Source of the DNA: Paenibacillus sp.
GTDB lineage: Bacteria; Bacillota; Bacilli; Paenibacillales; NBRC-103111
Direction of reading: 5' to 3'
Assembly: GCA_029239545.1 (NCBI GenBank)
Contig: JARBUQ010000103.1
Coordinates: forward strand, 1 to 10,131
Length of the DNA: 10,131 nt
Shown: piece by piece, positions 1 through 6,158 of the stretch
Numbering within the stretch: position 1 is the stretch's first letter
Layout of the letters: every line of letters begins with the position of its first letter
Program-made: the position numbers and the translations under genes
The notes under the pieces: model-generated
Database searches by the model: none
Seen by the model: the letters and a program-made list of their open reading frames with translations, nothing else
Told to the model about the DNA's origin: nothing

Positions 1-2
1 TG

Positions 3-63
3 ATTTGGTATCCTAGTAAAGCCGCTTTGCAAAGAATTATTATTAAAAAGGTGTATACCAAAT
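3..63. promoter_or_regulatory. Inverted repeat and palindrome upstream of the exporter operon
   Basis: ATTTGGTAT at 3-11 is repeated as its exact reverse complement ATACCAAAT at 55-63, giving 9-bp arms 43 bp apart. Between them lies a perfect 10-bp palindrome, CTTTGCAAAG (25-34). The right arm ends 13 bp before a -10 box, so a protein bound there would cover the -35 region. Paired inverted sites before a drug-exporter operon would suit a local repressor or activator; that role is inferred. The window starts too close to show whether a regulator gene or an attenuator leader, as known for B. subtilis bmrCD, lies upstream. Confidence 0.4.
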
Positions 64-76
64 ATTTGCAGTGTTG

Positions 77-82
77 TATAAT
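77..82 (+). promoter_or_regulatory. Probable -10 box of the exporter operon
   Basis: A perfect TATAAT lies 53 bp before the chosen start of the first exporter gene. No good TTGACA-like -35 is seen at 16-18 bp upstream (TATACC sits at 17-bp spacing), so the promoter may need an activator or be weak. Transcription would begin near position 89, leaving a leader of about 45 nt. Confidence 0.45.
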
Positions 83-135
83 GAGAAATAGCTTATAAAA
101 AGGAACGTATGTTCCGATACAGGTCGGGGTGTTAT

Positions 136-1896
136 ATGAATTTTGTAACGAAGCTTTCATGGTTTTTCAAAGAACGTTGGGCACAGTATTCTCTGTCTAT
201 CAGTACAATTATTTTGGTGAACCTGTTAAGCATTGTCCCGCCAAGAATGATCGGTTCCATCATTGATTCAATTCGCAAAGGGACACTTACTGCAGAAGCT
301 TTAAGCACAACCTTCCTTACGTTGATCGGATTAGCGCTTTTGGTGTATGGGTTGAATTTCTTATGGGTAAATACTTTGTTCGGGAATTCGGCAGTATTGG
401 AGACGAGTCTGCGGTCCAAGCTTTTCCGCCATCTGATGAGGATGACACCCTCGTTCTTTCATCGGAATCGCACAGGTGATTTGATGGCCTTAGCGACTAA
501 TGATGTGCTTGCTATGAGCCAGACGGCGGGATTCGGAGTGCTGACGCTCGTCAGTACACTGGTGGGTACAACGGTTGTACTCGTGACGATGGTTGTATTC
601 ATTGATTACAAGCTGATGCTCGCTGCTTTGTTGCCCTTGCCCATCCTGGCCATTGCGATTAACATTCTGGGCAAACGTATGCGCCACAGGTTTGTCGAAG
701 CCCAAGGCTCGTTTGGGAGGATGAATGACCATGCGCTGGAGTCGATTTCGGGACTGCGCGTGCTGCGTTCTTATGTGCAGGAAGGCAAGGATTTGGAAGC
801 ATTTGATCACGTTACACAGGACGTTATGGAGAAGAATCGGAAGGTCGCTTTTATCAGCTCCTTGTTTCAGCCCATTATCTCTACGATAGTTGGAATAAGC
901 TATTCCATTGGAATCGGCTACGGATCCTACCTGGTATTTCATAATGAGCTGACATTGGGGCAGCTTGTGACCTTCAATATTTATTTGGGAATGCTCATTT
1001 GGCCTATGATTTCTTTCGGTGAATTTATTAACATCCTGCAGCGTGGAAGCGCATCGGCTGATCGTATGTATGCGTCTTTCGAGCAAAAGGCGGATGTACA
1101 GGATTCCGGCAAGCCACTGCAGGTAGAGCATCCTACATCTATCGAGTTTCAGAATTTGACATTCCGCTACCCATCTGCTCAGATGGACAGTCTGAAGGAT
1201 ATCTCCTTTCGACTGCAGAGCGGAGAGACGCTTGGAATTGTCGGCCGAACTGGCAGCGGCAAGAGCACCTTATTGAAGCAATTATTGCGGCAATACCCGG
1301 TTGCGGAGCACAAAGTTCTGATCTCGGGGGTACCGATTGAGCGCATCTCGCTTGAACGTGTCAAGAGCTGGATCGGTTATGTGGCACAGGAGCACTTGCT
1401 TCTCTCCAAGAGCATTCGCGATAATATAGCACTTGGCAAGCACGATGCAAGCCGTGAGGAATTGGAGAAGGTTGTCGGAATGGCTTCCTTCAGTGAAGAT
1501 ATCGCCCAGATGAAAGAAGGTCTGGAGACCGTTATCGGGGAATACGGGGTTATGCTGTCAGGCGGGCAGAAGCAGCGTTTGGGAATTTCCAGAGCTCTGC
1601 TCATTGATCCGGAAATTCTCGTTTTGGACGACGCTTTGTCGGCTGTTGATGCGAGAACAGAGAATCGAATAATCGGGAATATTCGCCGTGAACGGACAGG
1701 GAAGACTACATTAATTGCCACCCATCGTCTATCGGCTGTACATCACGCCCATTTGATTGTTGTGCTGGATGAAGGGCGAATTGTGGAAAGAGGGACCCAT
1801 GAGCAATTGATGGCTCTGAATGGCTGGTACAAGGAACAATACGAGCGCCAACAAATGGAGTCATCTCTTATGAACGAATTGGAGAAGGAGGAGTGA
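136..1896 (+). CDS. bmrC: Heterodimeric ABC multidrug exporter, subunit with degenerate ATPase site (BmrC/YheI-like)
   Basis: This is a half-transporter with an N-terminal six-helix membrane domain (roughly residues 10-310) and a C-terminal ATPase domain. The ATPase motifs are Walker A GRTGSGKST (370-378), signature LSGGQ (474-478), Walker B ILVLDD (494-499) and the H-loop histidine at 530. The residue after the Walker B aspartate is Asp (D499), not the catalytic Glu, which marks the degenerate site of heterodimeric exporters. By recall it aligns along its length with B. subtilis YheI/BmrC (585 aa; 586 here). The ATG at 136 was preferred to the one at 109 because the protein then begins MNFVTKLSWFF, matching the family N-terminus, with GGTCGGGGTG upstream as a passable ribosome binding site. 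The 109 start has AAAAAGGAA upstream and would add nine residues. The partner gene follows after 5 bp. In the known pair the two subunits export drugs across the cell membrane; the substrate here is unknown. Confidence 0.9.
   Translation: MNFVTKLSWFFKERWAQYSLSISTIILVNLLSIVPPRMIGSIIDSIRKGTLTAEALSTTFLTLIGLALLVYGLNFLWVNTLFGNSAVLETSLRSKLFRHLMRMTPSFFHRNRTGDLMALATNDVLAMSQTAGFGVLTLVSTLVGTTVVLVTMVVFIDYKLMLAALLPLPILAIAINILGKRMRHRFVEAQGSFGRMNDHALESISGLRVLRSYVQEGKDLEAFDHVTQDVMEKNRKVAFISSLFQPIISTIVGISYSIGIGYGSYLVFHNELTLGQLVTFNIYLGMLIWPMISFGEFINILQRGSASADRMYASFEQKADVQDSGKPLQVEHPTSIEFQNLTFRYPSAQMDSLKDISFRLQSGETLGIVGRTGSGKSTLLKQLLRQYPVAEHKVLISGVPIERISLERVKSWIGYVAQEHLLLSKSIRDNIALGKHDASREELEKVVGMASFSEDIAQMKEGLETVIGEYGVMLSGGQKQRLGISRALLIDPEILVLDDALSAVDARTENRIIGNIRRERTGKTTLIATHRLSAVHHAHLIVVLDEGRIVERGTHEQLMALNGWYKEQYERQQMESSLMNELEKEE
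1885..1891 (+). promoter_or_regulatory. Ribosome binding site that decides the second exporter start
   Basis: AAGGAGG is a full-consensus Shine-Dalgarno inside the last codons of the first exporter gene. It lies only 1 nt before the GTG at 1893 but 10 nt before the in-frame GTG at 1902, so 1902 is the likelier start. Confidence 0.7.
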
Positions 1897-1901
1897 GGGA
1901 A

Positions 1902-3926
1902 GTGGAGGATCTGAAGGAGACCGGAACCAGATCGTCGGTTACGAAACGATTGGTTCAGTATGCAATGCTGTACAAGGGCAGAATTTCACTTGCCTTGCTC
2001 ATTCTTGTAATAGCCGTAGGCAGTCAACTGGCAGGTCCCTACATTGCCAAGGTCATCATAGACAAGCATATCCTGTCGATCGAGAAAACCTGGTATGACA
2101 TTGGTACCGAGAATGTATTGCCTGAACTAAAAACTGTGCATTTTCAAGGGAAGTTTTACGTCAGGGAGGACTGGATAGGTCAGGATGAGCTGACCTCTAC
2201 GATGCAGCCAGTTCTTATTAAACAGAGAGAGACATCCTTTGTAATGAGCAACATGCTCAATGAAGGTGAAGTTATTCTCAGCTCAGATGAAGTTTTGGAT
2301 TTCTATGAGAACGATATTATGCCTATTCTGATGTTAATCGGTCTGTATCTGATTCTGCTTGTAGTGTCGGGAGGGCTTACGTTCACTCAATCCTATATGC
2401 TTCAATCTGCAGCACTTAACATCATTAAGCGGATGAGAATGGATGTAATGAAACAGGTACATCGTATTCCAGTGCGATACTTTGATAACACACCGATTGG
2501 TCAGGTTGTATCGCGTATTGCTAATGATACGGAAGCGATTCGTGATCTCTTTATGAGTTTTATGGCGACGTTCGTAGTAAGCGGCGTTAATCTGATCGGT
2601 ATTTTCGTGGCCATTGCGATTTTGGATTTGAAGTTGGCGTTAATCGCGCTCTTGCTCATCCCGTTTTTCTATATCGTCATGTTTGTTCACCTCAAGTACG
2701 CCAAGGGGTATGTAAAAGTGATGCGTGCACGTCTGAGTGATATGAACGCGATGCTGAACGAGACAATTAACGTAATGCCGATCATTCAGGCTTTTCGCAG
2801 AGAAAAGGGGCGAATCGAAGAGTTCGAGACATTGAACAATGAACGCTACGTCAACATGCGCAAGCAATTCCTGCTATATTCATTATCTGCGAGGAATATC
2901 GTAGGTTTTGTGGGAAGCTTAAGTACTGCATTGGTATTATGGCATTTTGGTGGACTTAGTCTGGAATCCTCTATTTCCTTCGGAGTTCTGTACGCCTTTA
3001 TTGATTACTTGGGCAGAGTGTTCCAGCCTATCATAGGCATATTCGATCAGCTAACCAATGCGCAGAGAGCTTTCGTGTCAGCTGAACGGGTATTTGCTTT
3101 GTTAGATCAAGAAGGGTTTGATGTTGACCACAACCCGAAGACGAACCGTCCTGAAGGTCACGTGAAATTCGAGCATGTTTCTTTTGCCTACAAGGGAGAA
3201 GAGTTTGTGCTTAACGATATTTCATTCGAAGCCAGACAGGGTGAGACTATTGCTTTGGTAGGTCATACAGGCTCCGGCAAGAGCTCCATCATGAACTTGC
3301 TGCTTGGTTTCTACGAACCGACACGAGGGAATATATCGATTGATGGTGTGGACATTAGGAATTTGTCCAAACAAGAGCTTAGAAAGCATATGGGGATTGT
3401 ACTGCAGGACCCGTTTCTGTTCACCGGGGATATCGGGTTTAACGTAGGTCTTTACAACGATACTATCGACGAGACAGGCATTCGTATGGCCCTTCGCGAG
3501 GTAGGGGCAGAGGCTTTCGTGGACCAACTCCCGAAGGGAATACAGGAGCCAGTTGTGGAACGCGGGAATACTTTATCAGCCGGTCAAAGGCAATTGATCT
3601 CATTTGCCCGGGCATTAGCCTTTAATCCGGCGATTCTGATTCTGGACGAGGCGACAGCCAGTATCGATAGTGAGACAGAAGGGGTGATCCAGAAGGCGCT
3701 GCATGTTCTGAGAGAAGGACGGACTACCTTCGTTATTGCTCACCGCTTGTCCACGATTCGCGATGCGGACCGTATTCTTGTACTGCATCGCGGTGAAATC
3801 GTTGAGAGCGGGAATCACGATCAGTTGATGGAGCAACAAGGTCGCTATTATAAGATGTACCAGCTGCAGAAAGGTGTCGCATCCACGGCGTCTATCACTG
3901 CTGCTTCTGCTACTCAGCCGTTGTGA
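1902..3926 (+). CDS. bmrD: Heterodimeric ABC multidrug exporter, catalytically competent subunit (BmrD/YheH-like)
   Basis: This is the second half of the exporter, 674 aa from the GTG at 1902; a start at 1893 would overlap the upstream stop and sit against the ribosome binding site. The ATPase motifs are GHTGSGKSS (454-462), signature LSAGQ (558-562) and Walker B ILILDE (578-583) with catalytic Glu583, so this subunit supplies the complete Walker B glutamate missing in its partner. A hydrophilic stretch of about 75 residues (near 60-136) separates TM1 (about 28-50) from TM2 (about 139-160). The same insertion is present in B. subtilis YheH/BmrD (673 aa), where it forms an extracellular part. 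By recall the two proteins match strongly, including GHTGSGKSS and IVLQDPFLF-type segments. It is co-transcribed and probably translationally coupled with the gene before it, and a strong terminator follows 32 bp after the stop. The drug range cannot be read from sequence. Confidence 0.92.
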   Translation: MEDLKETGTRSSVTKRLVQYAMLYKGRISLALLILVIAVGSQLAGPYIAKVIIDKHILSIEKTWYDIGTENVLPELKTVHFQGKFYVREDWIGQDELTSTMQPVLIKQRETSFVMSNMLNEGEVILSSDEVLDFYENDIMPILMLIGLYLILLVVSGGLTFTQSYMLQSAALNIIKRMRMDVMKQVHRIPVRYFDNTPIGQVVSRIANDTEAIRDLFMSFMATFVVSGVNLIGIFVAIAILDLKLALIALLLIPFFYIVMFVHLKYAKGYVKVMRARLSDMNAMLNETINVMPIIQAFRREKGRIEEFETLNNERYVNMRKQFLLYSLSARNIVGFVGSLSTALVLWHFGGLSLESSISFGVLYAFIDYLGRVFQPIIGIFDQLTNAQRAFVSAERVFALLDQEGFDVDHNPKTNRPEGHVKFEHVSFAYKGEEFVLNDISFEARQGETIALVGHTGSGKSSIMNLLLGFYEPTRGNISIDGVDIRNLSKQELRKHMGIVLQDPFLFTGDIGFNVGLYNDTIDETGIRMALREVGAEAFVDQLPKGIQEPVVERGNTLSAGQRQLISFARALAFNPAILILDEATASIDSETEGVIQKALHVLREGRTTFVIAHRLSTIRDADRILVLHRGEIVESGNHDQLMEQQGRYYKMYQLQKGVASTASITAASATQPL

Positions 3927-3958
3927 ATTAAGGTCATCAATTAATGAACAAACATTAG

Positions 3959-4005
3959 AAGACGTCAGGGATCGCTGCGAGCGGTCAGCACTGACGTCTT
4001 TTTTT
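3959..4005 (+). terminator. Intrinsic terminator of the exporter operon
   Basis: AAGACGTCAG (3959-3968) pairs perfectly with CTGACGTCTT (3991-4000), and a nested CGCT/AGCG stem (3973-3976 with 3980-3983) sits in the apical part. A run of seven T (3999-4005) follows. The first stem contains GACGTC, which is itself palindromic. Confidence 0.92.
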
Positions 4006-4135
4006 GATGAACTTAATTGCTGAACATAACGGATGAACTTGTTTGCTGAACTTAGTTGCTGAACATTTTAGATAAACTTGTTTGATAAACAAAATAGATG
4101 AATATATTGGTTGAACAAATTTGATGAACATATTT
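4006..4135. repeat. Ten tandem copies of a degenerate 13-bp repeat
   Basis: The 130 bp divide without a gap into ten 13-bp units with consensus G(A/C)TGAAC(A/T)TATTT. Examples are GATGAACTTAATT (unit 1), GCTGAACTTAGTT (unit 4), GATAAACTTGTTT (unit 6) and GATGAACATATTT (unit 10). Positions 1, 3, 5 and 6 (G, T, A, A) are invariant in all ten; position 7 is C and position 12 is T in nine, and position 4 is G in eight. Units 1-2 and 3-4 suggest a 26-bp dimer (GAT then GCT type). The array starts at the base after the terminator T-tract and ends sharply at 4135. The unit is not a multiple of three and carries TGA in eight of ten copies, so all forward frames are closed and coding is unlikely. Function is unknown; replication-slippage expansion followed by drift is the simplest origin. 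Confidence 0.88.
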
Positions 4136-4418
4136 TAGGTGTAAATTATTGCGGTTGAAGGTTGATTACTGGAAATTGTAGAGCGTCAGGGTAAACGCTA
4201 GTTCAATGTCAAACCTTAAAAGTTATCTGTACTGGGTGCTCAATCCTAGGGCAAGAAAGTACTCGTTATTACAGCAAAGCACTTGTTATCGAAGCTGGGA
4301 GCGTCGATCCGAATGAACTCGTTTTGAGCAAGTCACCACTTTCATGCGTCGGCGAACACCGCGCGCTGGGAGCTTCTTGTGGTGCGAAGGTACACCTAGC
4401 CCAATCAACCCTTCACCC
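4136..4418. other. Intergenic stretch with no recognised gene
   Basis: Nothing here codes convincingly on either strand, and no terminator with a T-tract is seen for the minus-strand gene ending at 4419. Three small structures are visible: AGCGT/ACGCT arms at 4182-4186 and 4195-4199; an imperfect 15-bp direct repeat with 20-bp period (AAAGTACTCGTTATT at 4256 and AAAGCACTTGTTATC at 4276, 12 of 15 matching); and GCTGGGAGC occurring at 4294-4302 and 4365-4373. It could be decayed sequence or a 3' region. Confidence 0.5.
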
Positions 4419-4907
4419 TTACAGCCATAGCTCAATTTGTTCGCGTACACTATCTTCAGCTAATCTGCCCTTCTGGAGCACTGGAGTAGGTACTGAATGG
4501 TTATACTTAGTGATCTTTGCATTTATGCTGCTTAATTGTTCCGTAATATCCTGCTGCCCGTTGTCCATGCGCTCGATTAGAAGCAGCATTTGCTTGCGAA
4601 TTTCCTGCTGCATTTCGAGCCATGCTGGAAGAACGTTAGCATTCTTGAGGATGGAGTTCATAGGATCTCCTCCACGAACGACAATGGGCTTTCCTTTGTT
4701 ATTCAGATGCTCCAGCCCACCGCTTTGCTCACATTCTCTTACCGCGTCATCTAACCAGTTGTTCATATTTCGCGCGCTCAGGATAGCATGTGCAGAATCT
4801 TCACCAGCGTAAGCTGGTGCAATCTTTCCACTGGTGTTCGCTTCTGAATTCACTATTACGGTTGTCTGGCTGCCATCTGATTTTTTGCGAAACCATTTCA
4901 TTTGCAT
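4419..4907 (-). CDS. DUF1992 (DNAJC28 conserved domain) protein
   Basis: A small soluble protein of 162 aa with a charged, low-complexity N-terminus (KWFRKKSDGSQ) and a DUF1992-like core: a helix NWLDDAVREC, the motif LNNKGKPI, then SILKNANVLPAWLEMQQEIR, and a C-terminal helical part with NAKITKYNHSVP. The family pattern of helix, GKGKP loop and LK-(A/N)-x-(V/L)-LP-x-W is clearly recognisable. Its molecular role is not established; the family name comes from a human DnaJ-like protein, but no J domain is present here. The start is uncertain. The ATG at 4907 has AAGGGA (4920-4925) 12 nt upstream, the ATG at 4901 is also possible, and the longer start at 4952 overlaps the likely -10 box, so it is unlikely. 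It is a single-gene unit, divergent from the deaminase gene and convergent with the exporter operon. Codon use looks like that of its neighbours. Confidence 0.8.
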   Translation of the reverse strand: MQMKWFRKKSDGSQTTVIVNSEANTSGKIAPAYAGEDSAHAILSARNMNNWLDDAVRECEQSGGLEHLNNKGKPIVVRGGDPMNSILKNANVLPAWLEMQQEIRKQMLLLIERMDNGQQDITEQLSSINAKITKYNHSVPTPVLQKGRLAEDSVREQIELWL

Positions 4908-4950
4908 ACTAATCACACATCCCTTCAGCATGAGAACCATTTCAATTTCC

Positions 4951-4956
4951 ATTATA
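4951..4956 (-). promoter_or_regulatory. Probable -10 box of the DUF1992 gene
   Basis: On the minus strand this reads TATAAT. It would place the transcript start near 4944 and the ATG at 4907 about 36 nt downstream, which argues against the longest reading frame. No convincing -35 box is seen at the usual distance. Confidence 0.45.
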
Positions 4957-5108
4957 AGCCAAAAGCGAATAACCGTTTTTCGAAATAGCGAGAATATTGT
5001 GACAACTATTTGATCAATTTGTGTCTAGCAGGCTTATCCTGCACATAACAGCAGTCACTCCCAACTAATGAATGACAGAATAAGAAGCATATGATAAACT
5101 AAAACAAA
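4957..5108. other. Divergent promoter region between the DUF1992 and deaminase genes
   Basis: This AT-rich region holds a perfect TTGATCAA palindrome (5010-5017), a small GCAGG-cttat-CCTGC hairpin (5028-5042) without a T-tract, and TATGAT at 5090-5095, a candidate -10 for the deaminase gene without a good -35. No small gene is seen. Confidence 0.4.
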
Positions 5109-5122
5109 AGTAATCGATTACT
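5109..5122 (+). promoter_or_regulatory. LacI/CcpA-type operator palindrome before the deaminase gene
   Basis: AGTAATCGATTACT is a perfect 14-bp palindrome with a central CG, the hallmark of LacI-family operators. Against the CcpA cre consensus TGWNANCGNTNWCA only the two outermost positions differ. It lies 44 bp before the deaminase ATG and just downstream of a candidate -10 (TATGAT, 5090-5095), where a repressor would block initiation or early elongation. The LacI-family gene at 6159 is the obvious candidate binder, CcpA the alternative. Confidence 0.7.
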
Positions 5123-5166
5123 ATTCTGAGCGATTCTTTCATTTCATAATTCGGAGGTAAGTACTC

Positions 5167-5904
5167 ATGAGTGTACATGTTAAAGAGACAGCAGAACTGT
5201 TAGGAGCGGGAGCGGCTGAGAAAGCAGCAGAAATTATTAACAATACGATATCCAAGCAAGGTCATGCAAGAATTGTACTTTCTACAGGAGCTTCCCAGTT
5301 CACTTTTCTAGAAGCACTTAAGGAGAAGGATGTTGACTGGAGCAAGGTAGAGATGTTTCATCTAGATGAGTATGTCGGGCTGCCAGAGTCGCATCCGGCG
5401 AGCTTTCGCAAATATTTGAAGGAACGGTTCCTATCCTACGCTCCTGTAGCCAAAGCCCATTTGGTAAATGGGGAAGGGGACGTTGCCGCTCATATTGAAC
5501 AATTAACAGCTGAGATCCGCAAAGCTCCAATTGATCTTGCCTTAATTGGTATTGGCGAGAATGCTCATATTGCTTTTAATGATCCACCTGCGGATTTTGA
5601 GACCACGGATGCTTATAAGGTAGTCGATCTGGATGAAGCTTGCAAAGCCCAACAGGTAGGAGAAGGATGGTTCGCATCTTTGGACGATGTGCCCAAGCAG
5701 GCTATTACAATGACGGTTCACCAAATCCTGAGCAGCAAAACAATTATTTCCTGCGTACCCCATCAAGTAAAGGCAGAAGCAATTCGCAAGTCGTTGGACG
5801 AAGGTGTAACGAATCTGATTCCTGCATCCATTCTCAAAACACATAAGGACTGGTGGCTGTATCTCGATGCTAACTCAGCATCCGGGATTACACAAAACAA
5901 CTAA
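5167..5904 (+). CDS. nagB: Glucosamine-6-phosphate deaminase/isomerase family protein (NagB-like)
   Basis: A 245-aa protein of the NagB/6-phosphogluconolactonase superfamily. It shows the phosphate-binding loop STGASQ (39-44), FHLDEYVGL (64-72) with the catalytic Asp67, HPASFRKYL (76-84), and GIGENAHIAFNDP (128-140) with Asn132 and His134. In the family these enzymes open the sugar ring and convert glucosamine-6-phosphate to fructose-6-phosphate and ammonia in the cytoplasm. Compared with E. coli NagB, the Glu148 position is Asp (D139), the ring-opening Asp141 position is Asn (as I recall for Bacillus NagB), and the following Gly is Ala. The C-terminus differs from classical NagB (VGEGWFASLDDVP, LDANSAS), so a related amino-sugar phosphate may be the real substrate. 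GGAGG lies 9 nt before the ATG. A palindromic operator precedes the gene and a hairpin follows. No nagA or sugar transporter is in the window, so the gene symbol is by family only. Confidence 0.8.
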   Translation: MSVHVKETAELLGAGAAEKAAEIINNTISKQGHARIVLSTGASQFTFLEALKEKDVDWSKVEMFHLDEYVGLPESHPASFRKYLKERFLSYAPVAKAHLVNGEGDVAAHIEQLTAEIRKAPIDLALIGIGENAHIAFNDPPADFETTDAYKVVDLDEACKAQQVGEGWFASLDDVPKQAITMTVHQILSSKTIISCVPHQVKAEAIRKSLDEGVTNLIPASILKTHKDWWLYLDANSASGITQNN

Positions 5905-5936
5905 TCGCAATACTTATTGCAAAAAAAGGTCCAATC

Positions 5937-5977
5937 AAACCCCGGCAAGTCTATAAATAGGCTTCCGGGGTTTATTC
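5937..5977 (+). terminator. Hairpin terminator after the deaminase gene
   Basis: AAACCCCGG (5937-5945) pairs with CCGGGGTTT (5965-5973), and the inner part CTAT/ATAG (5951-5954 with 5957-5960) continues the stem after a bulged C. The tail is short (TTTATT), so termination may be partial. A run of seven A at 5920-5927 could give a T-tract in the other direction. Confidence 0.7.
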
Positions 5978-6158
5978 AGTTCAATTGCTTACTAATGAGT
6001 TTTCCTCCAACTCTTGTGTGTCTATCCGTAAGCGATTGCCCTGGGGGTTTATTGTGCGTGGAGGCTCCAAAGAATGGAATGTGGTATACTGAAAGGTATA
6101 ACCTGAGGTGAATTTTACGCAGACGTTTGTTAAATTTTAATAAATTGGTGGTTGTAAA
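5978..6158 (+). promoter_or_regulatory. Leader and promoter region of the LacI-family gene
   Basis: TGGTATACT (6082-6090) is an extended -10 (TGn plus TATACT) without a clear -35. TGGAGGCTCCA (6059-6069), an 11-bp palindrome around a central G, covers the -35 position, and GGTATA is directly repeated at 6083 and 6095. GAGTT/AACTC arms lie at 5997-6001 and 6009-6013. No copy of the upstream CG-centred operator is seen, so autoregulation by the same site is not supported. Translation begins after a weak GGTGG ribosome binding site. Confidence 0.5.

Noticed and set aside
109..135. Nine-residue longer start of the first exporter gene
   Set aside because: AAAAAGGAA is a fair ribosome binding site, but the added residues have no counterpart in the YheI/BmrC N-terminus. 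It is not fully excluded.
490..1131. Open frame of 213 codons on the minus strand inside the first exporter gene
   Set aside because: It lies wholly antisense to a well-supported ABC exporter gene and shows no recognisable domain; its composition (rich in His, Gln, Asn) is typical of a shadow frame.
4006..4135. CRISPR array
   Set aside because: Units are 13 bp, contiguous and degenerate, with no spacers and no cas genes nearby.
4381..4396. Possible T-box or riboswitch element (GGTGCGAAGGTACACC)
   Set aside because: Only a short 4-bp stem is seen; the conserved T-box sequence and a terminator/antiterminator pair are missing, and no gene follows on that strand.
4324..4812. Forward frame of 162 codons opposite the DUF1992 gene
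   Set aside because: It is Ser/Cys-rich without a domain, while the opposite strand encodes a recognisable family with matching motifs.
4419..4952. Longer 177-residue version of the DUF1992 protein
   Set aside because: Its start codon overlaps a TATAAT box read on the same strand and has no ribosome binding site; starts at 4907 or 4901 fit better.
5028..5042. GCAGG-cttat-CCTGC hairpin as a terminator
   Set aside because: The stem is only 5 bp and no T-tract follows on either strand.
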